Shown one piece after another: positions 37,686-50,115 of a stretch of 64,000 bases of DNA. Origin of the DNA: Hofstenia miamia (lineage: Eukaryota; Xenacoelomorpha; Acoela; Hofsteniidae); NCBI GenBank assembly GCA_900660155.1, contig CABFPE010000010.1:227020-291019 (forward strand), given 5' to 3'. Numbering within the stretch: position 1 is the first letter of the stretch; each line of letters starts with the position of its first letter. A program made the translations under genes and the position numbers. The notes beneath the pieces were generated by a model that was not told the DNA's origin, made no database searches, and saw only the letters and a list, made by a program, of their open reading frames with translations.

Positions 37686-38123
37686 TGGCGACCATGACAG
37701 GACACTGACGTGATAACAACATCTTCTCGGTTGTCTCTTTTGATGGTTTGGATTTGGTTTTTGGTTTAGTTTTGGTGGTTGTCAGCTGGGATAGTTGTTT
37801 CCCCTGACGGCAATTGGATTTCAGTGAAAATCTACCAACTGATGTAGATGAATCCTTCTTCTCTCCATTGAGAGGGCAATCACGATTTTTCTGATTTTTC
37901 TTTTAAGTGTTCTGCTTGGTGTAAGTTTGTGTTTTACCTGTTACAATTCTGTTTTTGTCTCAGTGCTTTATGTGTTGGAATTATTACCAAGTGCTGCTGT
38001 AATCCCACATTTGGGTTTGGATTCTGTGATTTCTAGGAGCTGTGTGTTTCTTCTGTGGTTGGGAAGTGCTCCCAACTGTCCGTTATTATAGTTGTTATTT
38101 CTTGTTACTTTTCTTGTTGATCA

Positions 38124-39902
38124 ATGGATTCAAATCGTACAGTTACTTATTCTCCTACTTTTGGGACTCCTCTGAGTATCCTCTGTGTAAGAGTTGGCAA
38201 CCAGGACGTTGCCCCTTGCACCGTTGGATCGTTGTTAAATAACTTCTGCCCTCTGACTTCTCCTACCCAAACGTTGTCTCAATGTCAAGATCATCTGGCA
38301 TCAACTAGTCCCTATGCATACGGAGGTACCATTAGCCCCAATGTTCAGTGATGGCTTCGCAGAGTTTTGAATACCCAAAATGCTCCTCCTATTCCGTTTC
38401 ATCCCAATCATCAGATTGACAATGTGATGAATTCTTTGCCCCATTGTGATACTCAACAGATGGAAATTGAGCATTTGAAGGATGCTTTGTCACAGCAAGT
38501 TGCTATGAGAATGGACAGTGAGCGCCAGGTCAAGTCTCTTCAAGCTGAACTGAATACTCAACATGTTGCGTACCAAAAGATGGAAATGAGAATGCTAGAG
38601 TCAACTGTTGCCTTGGAGTTACAAATTCACGAGTTAAAAACTCAAATGGCCAAGTCGGAAGAAGCTAACCTTCTGAAACTCCCAGTTGATGAATTCATTA
38701 CGCATGCTACATTAAATGAAGCCTTAGGAGACTTTGCTGAGAAAATAACTGAGAAATTCGCCCAGATGATTCGAGGTGGAACTGCAACTCCTGTTCTTTT
38801 GAATGATCCTACACCTTCTCAGCATGACGAAAGTAGAAATATGGTTCCTCCTCCATCAGTGTCGTCGTGCGTAAATCCGTTTGTTTCTTCTACTCCCACG
38901 TTTACAAAAGCAACTATTGCCGCTGTAGTGACTCCTAATAGAGATCAAGAGTGCATTCCGACAAGTCCCATGCAGCCACCACCTTGTGTTTCTGCACACA
39001 CTAGTTCAAAGGAACATATGTCTGATGCCTTGAGTCCAGTCAATGCTAGTACTTCAGATCAGAGACCCTGATTTCGTCGTTCGATTCTTCCCGTTGAGAC
39101 TCCTGGGCAAATACCAGATCACAGTAAACACTCAGTTTTACCTAAGTTTATGGGACAGATCGACGCCGTCTCACAATCTTTCGAAGAATGGTTTTTTCTA
39201 TTCGAGCTTCACATGAAACAATACAAAACCTCTCAAGAGGACGCTGTGTCACAATTCCCACTGTACTTGAGTGGGCTTGCCTATAATCAATATATGATGC
39301 TGGATTGAAACATCAAGACTGATTATCAATTACTAGTGGGATTTTTTGAGGATCATTACAAGGCTCCTCATATAAAACATCAGTACAAAACGCTGCTTTG
39401 TGATATGAGTTTTAAGCAAGGAGATGATATTCAAAATTACATCACGCAAGTCAAAAGACTTTTCCGACTGAGTAGTCTGTCTCCTGAGTATTCCAGGCAT
39501 GATCTTTTCTCGTATATCTGCCGAGGGTTTCCTCCGTCAATCCGTAGTCGCCTGGAAATGAAATGTGATCCAGAAGAAAATTTACATGAGATTATAAGAA
39601 AAGCTATTAGCGTAGTCTACATGATCTATAACTCCAATCGAATTGATAAGGATCTCTACGAGCTCTCTGGTACCACTGGAAAAGTGGATCAGACTAAAAA
39701 GACCATTCTAAAGAAGGAGTTCGACATGTCTTCAGTCAGGTGTTTCCGTTGTGGTGAAAAGGGGCATTTCAAATCAAACTGTAAAGCAAAGATTCAGATA
39801 GTTGCTGAAGGTGAGGGTTTTTTAGTTGACGAGCCACCGGTTACCTCTTCTTCCAACACCTTATTGGTAGACTTAGACGAAACCGAGCCTCATTTAAATT
39901 GA
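38124..39902 (+). pseudogene. gag: Gag region, Ty3 copy 2
   Basis: Same layout as copy 1: MDSN start, coiled coil, Pro/Ser linker, capsid-type domain (FFEDHYKAPHIKHQYKTLLC) and CCHC knuckle, ending at a TGA after the slippery heptamer. Broken at a few points upstream of the capsid domain. Confidence 0.88.
39893..39899 (+). promoter_or_regulatory. -1 frameshift slippery heptamer (copy 2)
   Basis: T TTA AAT immediately before the Gag TGA, in the same place as in the other copies. The -1 frame leads into Pol. Confidence 0.8.
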
Positions 39903-42900
39903 CGGGAGCGCCAACTCCCTCAAAACGTGCACAGGACGTATTAGTGATCACTAATATGATAAGGAAGAACCTAATTCCTGTGGAAATGAACGGAAGAATC
40001 ATTAATGCTACTATTGATACCGGAGCTGCAGCATCAATCATCAGTGATGAATGCTGCAAGGATATTTGTTTTACCCGTGATTCCATCAATTCTTCAGCCG
40101 ACATCAAACTGATTGATGCCTCAGGAAATGCAATCTCCTTGAAGGGGAAATTAAAGAATGCTGCATTTAAGATCCGTACCGAACAGTTCGAAGTAGATCT
40201 AATTGTCATTGACACTGCTAATCACCAACTTCCGTATGACTTGATTTTGGGTAATGATTTTTTGGAAAAAAATTCATGTGTAATCGATTATAAGAATAAC
40301 ACCATATCTATAAAAGACCAAGAAGCTACTCAGCTAGCTACAATTCCAGAGCGTGAAGTTGTGTTTAATTTAAAGGAGCCTGTTTATTTGGAAGCTAAAC
40401 ATTGGACTAGAGTAGCCGTGTTCTCAAATTTGGAAACGAATGGTGATGTGATGATCGCGGGCCAGAGGGGCAAATATATCAAAGGTATCTCTTTTTCACC
40501 CGACTTGTGTAAGGTGACCTCAGGAAAAACGTACGTTACTATTTTGAATGGATCGACACGTCCGGTGAGATTCAATGAATCTGATCTCCAAATAATCGGT
40601 GTGCCAGTTCGGGTTGAAAGTGTCGAGACTTCATGTTTATCGATCTGTACTGCCATTCATGATCTCGAAGATTCACAGATCGTTAAAACCCCCACTGTGA
40701 ACAATGAGACCCATTCACATTTAAATGACAGTGAGAAGAAGTCCCTTATCTCGATATTGCATAGCAAAAGTGAAATCTTTAACTATGGTACAATCAGCGT
40801 GGGGCAGGCAATTGGAGAAGAGCATGCGATCGAATTAAAGCAGGAGAAGCCCATCCGTCTCCCTGTCCGCCGAGTTCCGGAAAACCTAAAGGCAGAATAT
40901 GAAAAAATTCTTAAAGATTTAATAGAAAGTGGAATTATTCAGGGAAGTAATAGTCCCTATGCAGCCCCCACTGTGTTCATTAGACAAGGGGAAAAATTTC
41001 GGCTTTGTATTGATTTCCGGAAACTGAATGACATCACTATTAAAGATGCGTACCCACTACCTCGAATTGAAGATCTCCTATACGATGCCAGCAAGTATAA
41101 GTTCTTCTCTTGCCTTGATCTATGTAAGGCCTATTGGCAGGTACCAATGCGCCAATCCGACATTCTGAAAACCGCATTTATTACACCCTACGGTCTCTAC
41201 GAATGGAAATATATGGCATTCGGGTTATGTAATGCGCCTGCCACTTTTCAGCGCTATGTTACAAAGGTATTAACTAATAATTCTAATATTCTTGAACCAG
41301 GGATTTCCGCATACATCGATGACATCCTGGTTGCCAGCCATACTTTCGATGAACATTTAGAGAAATTACATAGAACCTTGGAGTTGTTGCAGAACGCTGG
41401 TCTCAAGGTGAACGGGAATAAATGCTCTCTAGCTCAGATTAAAGTTACATTTCTTGGTAGAGTGATCGAACATGGACGAATATCGATTAAAACCAATGCA
41501 AAACAGTTTCTAGAACGAATTGAGACACCTCGGAGCAGAAAAGATGTACAGAGGCTAATGGGATTTCTGAATTATTACGGAATGTTCCTCCCTGATCTAG
41601 CCGAGAAGACGAAGTCGATAACTCAACTACTTAAAAAATCCAACGAGTTTAAATGGACGTGGACTGAGCAAGAAGCATTGGAAGGGATTAAGTCTGAATT
41701 ACAAAAAATACCGTCATTGAACACCCCAGATTATACAAAAGAATTCATTGTTGATTGCGACGCTAGTGCTGTCGCCATTAGTGGTGTATTGAGCCAAGAA
41801 ATAAAGGGCATTGAATGTCCAGTGCAGTATTTCAGCAGAAAGTTACGAGCTGCTGAGAAAAACTACGGCGCCACCAAATGCGAAATGTTAGCGTTAGTAG
41901 AGTCGTTAAAGAAGTTTCGGTATTTCATTCTAGGGAGGAAATTCATAGTGCGCACCAACAACAGCGTGCTGGCTTGGCTTAAGAAGTTTTCAGGAGATCG
42001 ATCAAATATAGTAGCCAGGTGGATAGAATACCTCAACGACTTTTCATTTTCTATCAAGCATCGCCCTGGACGTTTACATTTGAATGCCGATTATTGGACT
42101 GCGCTGCCAAGCTATGAACGAGATTTAAAGAAGCCAGCTGGGGAAAACGTTCCATTTGCATTCATACCCCACACAGAGTATGAATTAATCCCCAAAATAA
42201 ATGCTGATAAAATGGAAAAGAAATTCTGCCGATCCTAATCAGAGAAGAAATATCCGAGGATGAGATTATCAAACACCAACAAAACGATCTCATTTTATCT
42301 GACATTATGAAGAGACTGAAGGACCCCTTTTTTCCTCTCTCACCAACGGCGGTAAGATACTACAATTGATACAATTGGACAACTACGATGAAAGGTCTAC
42401 TATATGTAAAAAGTCGAAACAACTGTCTTGCTATACCCGAATACTTCAAACGAGATCTCGTGAGGAGAGTACACGAGAAAGGTCACTTAGGTATCATTCA
42501 AACTGAAAAGACATTCAATTCTCGATATGTCCCTATTGGTATCAGAGCAACAGTGCAAGACGTGATTGATAAATGTAAGAAATGTCTGCTAAATAATTCT
42601 GCTCACTTCCCAGAACAACGAGCCGAACTAGAATGTTGCGCTGCAACAAGCCCAAATGAGATTGTCCACATCGATCTGGAGCAGCTGTCTCGTGATAGTG
42701 AGGGGTTTCAATATCTCTTAGTACTCGTCGATCATTTCACTAAATATGCCCGAATCATTCCCATGGATAGCACACTGGCCGAAAAAGTAGCCGACAAGAT
42801 ATTAAAAGAGTGGATATTAAAGTATGGTCCTATGTCTCGTTTGGCCTCAGTTCACTCCACCACTGGGATAAGTCCTTTCAAAGCGATGTTTGGACGTGAA

Positions 42901-43573
42901 GCTTTAACTTCGTTGTCTATGATGTACCCGAACTATTCTGAAATTACACTAGAAAGATATGTAAACCAATTATTAAGCAACATGCAAGAAATTCATTTAA
43001 CTATAGTTCATAATACTAACCAGTCCTGCATCAGGCAGAAGCGAACATTTAATAAAAAAAATATATGGCAAAGCTCACCATCGTGGTGATAAAGTATTCG
43101 CGTATCTGCCACGTGTCACAACTGATCACAATCAAGTCAGGAAATTAGCCAACAATTGGCAGGGACCATTCACAATAGAGAAAGTGCTCGACCACAATAC
43201 CTATACACTTAGTAACGGGAGAACTGTACACTTCCAGAGATTAAAACGAGCAATTAAGGACATTGAAAATGTCATCATCGATGACAATAACGAATACACT
43301 TTAATCGATAATGGTGTTGATGAATACGCCACCTTTGATAATTTAACGGAATTTGTTGAGGAAAGCTTAGAGGATACTGATTTTGAATCCGAAATAGTCG
43401 ATAACTGTAGTTCACGAGTTTTGCCTTCAAGGCGCACTAGAGTTAATCAAACTTATGATCCCAATATTTGGGACCTTAACATTATGTTTAGGAATGAAAC
43501 CGATAGGGAAGAAACGCGAGTCGCCAGCTCCTCCGTCCCATCGTCGCAGAGTGAGACGAAAGATGGAGGGTAG
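39899..43573 (+). pseudogene. pol: Pol region, Ty3 copy 2
   Basis: The first 779 codons (protease IDTGAAASIISDE, RT with YIDDILVAS, RNase H with VDCDASAVAISGVLSQE, and the HRPGRLHLNADYWTALPS block) are open as they stand. Integrase follows, with VDHFTKYARIIPMDS and the GPF/Y tail. The integrase part is damaged and shorter than in copy 3. The end overlaps the start of ORF3. Confidence 0.9.
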
Positions 43574-46500
43574 TCACGATGGTTCCTCCTCATCCAGGCG
43601 CGATGAGGCCCGTAAACGAGGACGACATGAAGGTGCTGAGGAGAACCCTATACCGTGTGGGCGATACGTAGCTCCACGCTTAGGTGAGCAGATAGCATCC
43701 ACACCGTCCTCATCTTGCTACTCCGTGGGGGGATACGTACCTCCACGCATGCGAGCAGAGCTGGCACAATCAACTTCTAAAACTTTAAAACTTGAAACTT
43801 TACGTACCCCTTTTAGTGTAATTCAACCTGTAAATAGATCCCCTAAGAGTGATTCGATAGCCCCCTCAACCTCAGATACTTCCGTTACATCCTCAGTTAG
43901 GTCTCAGAAAATGGAAGAATGCAAGAAAAAGATGTCTACAGTTGGTGCAGATACCTTACACCCTTACTTTATAGCTCCACGTCGGGCAGTGCATTACATA
44001 CGCGATGACATTTCAGAAGCTACTCAGAATCAATTATGATGGACCTACAACACCAAAAAGTTAAGTTGTTCCATCGATATAATACCCTTCATAATCGACG
44101 CAGAAAAACGACCACTAATAAATTGTATTATTTGTTATGATTCTGGCATGCTAGAAGAAATCAGCCGGTTATATTGGCGGAGCACAGTACATGTTTCTTT
44201 CGATGAAGATTTCTCTATACATAATCTCTGTAAGTTTTTAAATAGTGGCAGTACCATAAGAAGCTTTGATTTGGTAAATATTGATTTCCCAAACCTGTTG
44301 GTCATTTATTTTTTGAGAATTCATGAAGTGCAGGATGAGAATATAATGGAGCAGATAGAAATTGCATACCGCATAGCCAAAGTCGAAGGAATACGTTTAG
44401 TCATAGTCCTCCGAGAAGAACATGAGGAAAACATCCCCGAGGCGGTAGAAAGCTTACATTATAGAATGGAAAATTTCCTCATTCTCTACAGATCCGACTA
44501 CAATCAGGTTTCAATGCCAAACTCGCACGCACAATCCGTCACAAAATTATTGCTTACAGATCTCTTGTTATGTGAAAAGATCCCTTCCCATAAATTAGCT
44601 GTTGATAAGAAATTAATAATTGACACCATACTACAAGCACAAACTTTGGAACTGCTCAATGTCGCACATTATACAATATAACAGATATGAGGGTCAGCTT
44701 CGCATTTGCTCAAAGCGTGAAAACCTTACAAGAAATTCAGGATATATGGTCAGACATAAAAGCCACTAAAAACCCCGAGTCCGACTGGCCCAACATTCAC
44801 ATTGAAAGCCCTAGTTCCCATTACCATTCGTCAGTCGAGAGAGTGTTAAGAGAAATTAAATTTTCTTACGAGATTCAGGATCGAAAAAATTTTAAATCAA
44901 TGTTATTTTCAGAAGATAGAGTACCCGACATCTATGCAAGAGGTGCCATATGGATTTTGTCCATTTATCTAACCAGAGATTCCCATCTTACATTGCCGAT
45001 TGATCAAAACAAACGAAAGTCTATGTCAAAATCAGTGGTCCATGAAATTGCAATCTGTCCATTAACATGGAAAGCAAAAAACTGGCTTCTACACAAATGC
45101 GTGCCGCCTTTATCACCATGTAAAACAAACCGAGCGATGGATCACTATGAAAAATATTATGCCCGACTGGTGGGGGCGAGTAGTACAACAGGGAAGATGT
45201 CGATTGTTCTGATAAGTAATAGATTGGGAATTTGTCCGTCGGACATTAATATTTTTTCTGAAACTATGAAAAAGTATATGTGGGGAGCCACTGCCGAAAC
45301 CTAAGTTGGCTATTTTTCTTCTTCAGAAAACGCGCCATTAAGTACTAGAAGACTAATCGAAAGAAAACCTGGCTCCACAAGAACATTTTTGGATCTAGTA
45401 AGAGCAAGAGAAGTGATAGAAAAGAATGAAAAATTTTTTGACGGACATCGGATCTCTTATCCCGAGTGTGGATACGGACAATTTGCAGAATCCGCAAGAC
45501 AAGTTAAGAAAGAAGGGAGAATAATTCCGATCACGATATTTGAGCAGGTAATGAAGACCCCAGAGCAGTTCTTTAGAGAAGAGGAATTGTTGGCTACATC
45601 ATCGGTGCAATTATCTCCCCACATACGAGATCTCATCGAGAAGGTGAACTTAGAGAAATTCGGAGGATCACCTCAACCGACACCTCATTGGTCCATCACT
45701 GAGAATGAAAGAATCCTCATGGTAGAACATGATCCAGCTGATTTTGATACAGGATTAACGGTTCACAAGAGAGTATTAGTGGAAAACAGTGAAAAGGATG
45801 TTTTGGGCATGATGAAATGGTGTTTAACTGAAATGTTTTCGAAAGAAGAGCTGGTCATTCTTCAATCTCCAGGGTGACAAGTAGCTCTGGACGTAGAATG
45901 TACCACTGCTCGAGTAAAGATTTCGACCAAGCAAATAGAGGAGTTACGTGAATCCGGATTAAGGCATCGATTTTGGGACACAATTAAGCATGCACAAATC
46001 AATTATCCTGTAACCATCGGTACCACCAGTTTACAAACTAAGTGCTGATTCCCCAATTTAGAGAATAATATTCGGAAGGAAAATTTGTTATGTATACCAT
46101 CCCCCTGTGTGGAGACTCTGCTAATTCAACCAAAATGGCGAGTTAAGAAGAACAAGAAAAAAGTATCAGCTCATTTCCCGGACAAGATGAATTACGTAAG
46201 TACTGCTGCAGAGGCGAATAAAATGATGAGATCTGATGAATATAAGTCGGCACGTGGCAAGTTATTAGCTGGTGATAACAAGGAGAGGATTTTTCTAGAT
46301 GGAAAGCTAACAATCTGCGATATATTCAATAAAGGAAGTGCTATTAGTGAACAATTGAGGAAGATCCACAATGTCATACGAACTAACGACCCTCGAGTAT
46401 TAATTCTTTTTCAAGCAGCTGGAGATTTGATGTGGATCAACAATGTAGAGACTACCACCAAATATTATGATGTGACGAAACGCATTGAAATCATTACAAT

Positions 46501-46975
46501 GCTCTGAGCTGACGTTTCAGACCCAGATGAAATGACATTAAGTCAGGTCCAGGAATTTTGTTCCCTTTTTATGGATCATGCAACATGTATGGGGTCCCTC
46601 TAAAATGTGTTTGAACATTTTTACCTCGATAGCAAGATAAGATCAGAAGATGCTCACACCTCCGACACTGACGCGTTAATGACATTGATGGTTGCTATGA
46701 AAGGTTTTCGCCTATATGAACAATTTCACGATACTTTCACTCGCTGTTTGAATAATTTACGAAAAAATTGTCCCATAAGCAATTGGTTGCCGATGATACA
46801 TTATTTCAAGTTGAAAGATGAAGTGGTCACCCAGAGGGAAGTGTTAATGCAATTATCACGTGAGCCACAGTATGCCGAATTGGAACAATGGGAAGGAGAA
46901 CTGGCAACGGAAATGGTGATGGCTACTCAATGCATAGTGTCAGGTCCCACTCTCCACCTGTTACCGCAAATTTAA
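43563..46975 (+). pseudogene. ORF3 region, Ty3 copy 2
   Basis: Starts with MEGSHDGSSSSRRDEA. The ATG lies inside the last codons of pol (ATGGAGGGTAG, in which the pol frame reads the final TAG), so the two frames overlap by 11 bases. The first kilobase is almost identical to copy 1, while other regions differ by several percent. Same unknown protein as in copy 1. Several breaks. Confidence 0.75.
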
Positions 46976-46993
46976 TTTGAGCAAGGGGGGGCG

Positions 46994-47930
46994 TCTAGAG
47001 TCACTTGGGGAAATTTTGTGATTATTATTTAGTTGATTTTATTTATTTTTGTATTAACGTCAACATGACGTCAGCATTTTCTTATTTTCGTTATTTCGAG
47101 CTTAGGTTTACGAAAAGAACTCATGTCCCCTCGATGGTGCTAAATGTATTGCTCAAATTTAATTTGATTTGCGAGGGAAAATAATAACATGAACAACGAA
47201 TGATTAACAGTGATTGTAAACTAAGACAGGTAGTTATTTATTGTTTGAACCATGTATAAAATGAGAAAACCCTGTTGAGAAATGTTAATAGATTTTATCT
47301 AGCCTCAATTACTGTTACTTTTCTCTCCGTTACTTTATTTAGTATTTTATTATGAAAATAATTGCTTAAGCTCAGCGACAATTTGGGAGTGCTTTCTCAA
47401 GGCACAGGGCGACAAGTAGCTCCTGGCGATCATTAGATCTTCCCAGCCCAAATTGTGGACTCATTAGGTTACGGATACGGGTACGACTAAGGAAATAATA
47501 AATCTCTCGGTTGATTCAACATGTACATGCACTTATACTTTGATTACACTGTGATGATACCATGCCGTTGGCTAACACGAATGTCTGGCAATTACAGACT
47601 ATTATTTAGTGAGCTGAGAACTAACAATGAAAATGAGATGTTTACTCTTGCTATGAGATAGAAATTAATAAGTGAGACAAATAGGGTAGCACCATGCACT
47701 GGTCGAGCACTGAACTGTTCTGTTTCTAAAGACTCCGCTTTGGCTGGAAGCCATGTCAGTTGATCATCTTGGAAATACCTAAAGTATCAAATACTTGGAT
47801 GAATTACCAACGTTTATATTAGTTTATTTTCTCTTTACCTGTTTCTCCCAGAATCAGGGCTGTCATTTCTATGTTAAACCTTCTGCAGAGTCAAATAGTT
47901 TCTAGTATCATTACAGCCCACGATTCTACA
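46994..47930 (+). repeat. LTR 3, shared by copies 2 and 3 (937 bp)
   Basis: Ends GATTCTACA before a primer site at 47931. A run of Gs (46985-46991) precedes it as the polypurine tract of copy 2. TATA box at 47255-47261. Slightly longer than LTRs 1 and 2 through small insertions. Confidence 0.92.
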
Positions 47931-48330
47931 TGGCGACTGTGACAGGACACTGACGTGATAACAACATATTTCTGGTTGTCTCTTTTGGTGGTTTGGAGTT
48001 GGGTTTGGTTTAGTTTTGGTGCCTGATGGCAATTGGATTTCCATGCAAATCTACCAACTGATGTATCCGGATCCTTCTTCTCTCCATTGGCAATCATGAT
48101 TTTTAAGTGTTTTGCTTAGTTCATGTTTGTGTTTTATCTGTTACAATTCTGTTCTTGTCTCAGTGCTTTATGTGTTGGATTTATTACCAAAGTTCTGTGT
48201 CTGCTGTAATCCCACATTTGGGTTTGGATTCTGTGATTTTTATGAGCTGTGCGTTTCTTCTGTGGTTGGGAAGTGCTCCCAAATGTCTGTTATTATAGTT
48301 ATTATTTCTTGTTACTTTTCTTGTCAATCA

Positions 48331-50115
48331 ATGGATTCAAATTGTACAGTTACTTATTCTCCTACTTTTGGGACTCCTCTGAGTGTCCCCTGTGTAAGCG
48401 TTGGCAACCAGGACGTTGCCCCTTGCACCATTGGATCGTTGTTAAATTTTTGCCCTCTGACTTCTCCTATTCAAACGTTGTCTCAAAGTCAAGATCATCT
48501 GGCATCAACTAGTCCCTATGCATGCGGAGGTACCATTAGCCCTGATGTTCAGCAATGGCTTTGTAGAGTCCTGAATACACAAAATGCTCCGCCTGTTCTG
48601 TTTTGTCCCGATCATCATAGTGACAATATAATGAATTCTTTGCCCCGTTGTGATACTCAACAGATGGAAATTGAGCATTTGAAAGATGCTTTGTCGCAGC
48701 AAGTCGCTATGAGAATGGACAGTGAGTGCCAGGTCAAGTCTCTTCAAGCTGAACTAAATACTCAACATGTTGCGTACCAGAAGATGGAAATGAGAATGTT
48801 AGAGTCAACTGTTGCCTTGGAATTACAAATTCACGAGTTAAAAACTCAAATGGCTAAGTTGGAAGAAGCTAACCTTATGAAGCTCCCAGTTGATGAATTC
48901 ATTACACATGCTACATTGAATGAAGCTTTAGGGGATTTTGCTGAGAAAATAACTGATAAATTTGCCCAGATGATTCAAGGTGGAACTGCAACCCCTGTTC
49001 TTTTGAATAATACTCCTACACCTTCTCAGCATGACAAAAGTAGAAATATGGTTCCTCCTCCGTCAGTTTCGTCATGCGTAAATCCGTTTGTGTCTTCTAC
49101 CCTCACGTTTACACAAGCATCGATTGCCACTGTTGCTGCTCCTAATCGAGATCGAGAGTGCATTCCAACAACAAGTCCCGTGCAACCACCACCCTGTGTT
49201 TCTGTGCATACTAGCTCAAAGGAACATATGTCTGATGCTTTGAGTCCAGTCAATGGTAGTACTGCCTCAGATCAGAGACCCTGATTTCGTCGTTCAATTC
49301 TTCCCGTCCAGACTCCCGGACAAATACCAGTGCACAGTAAACACTCAGTTTTACCGAAGTTCACTGGACAAATCGACGCAGTCTCACAATCTTTCGAAGA
49401 GTGGTTTTTCCTATTCGAGCTTCACATGAAGCAATACAAGACCTCTCAAGAGGACGCTGTATCACAATTCCCACTGTATTTGAATGGGCTTGCCTATAAT
49501 TAATACATGATGTTGGACCGAAATATCAAGACTGATTATCAATTATTAGTAGGATTTTTTGAGGATCATTACAAGGCTCCTCATATAAAACACCAGTACA
49601 AAACGCTGCTTTGCAATATGTCCTTTAAGCGAGGAGACGATATTCGAAATTACATCACACAAGTCGAAAGACTTTTCCGATTGAGCAGTCTGTCTCCTGA
49701 GTACTCCAGGCATGATCTTTTCTCGTATATTTGTCGAGGATTCCCTCCTTCAATCCGTAGTCGCCTGGAAATGAAATGTGATCCAGAAGAAAATTTGCAT
49801 GAGATTATAAGAAAGGCAATTAGCGTAGTCTACATGATCTATAATTCCAATCGAATTGATAAAGATCTCTATGAGCTCTCTGGTACCACCGGAAAAGGAG
49901 AGCAGCCTAAAAAGACCATTTTAAAAAAGGAGTTCGACATGTCTTCAGTCAGGTGTTTCCGTTGTGGCGAAAAGGGGCATTTCAAATCAAATTGTAAAGC
50001 GAAGATTCAGATAGTCGCTGAAGGTGAGGGTTTTGTAGTTGACGAGCCACCAGTGGCCTCTTCTTCCGACACCTTATTGGTTGATTTAACAGAAACTGAG
50101 CCCCATTTAAATTGA
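48331..50115 (+). pseudogene. gag: Gag region, Ty3 copy 3
   Basis: The N-terminal 318 codons from MDSN to the Pro/Ser/Thr linker are open as they stand, as is the capsid-to-knuckle part (LLVGFFEDHYKAP through CFRCGEKGHFKSNC). The coiled coil spans about residues 110-200. This is the best-kept Gag in the window, but it is not whole. Confidence 0.88.
50106..50112 (+). promoter_or_regulatory. -1 frameshift slippery heptamer (copy 3)
   Basis: T TTA AAT immediately before the Gag TGA. The protease frame begins in -1 at 50112. Confidence 0.8.
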
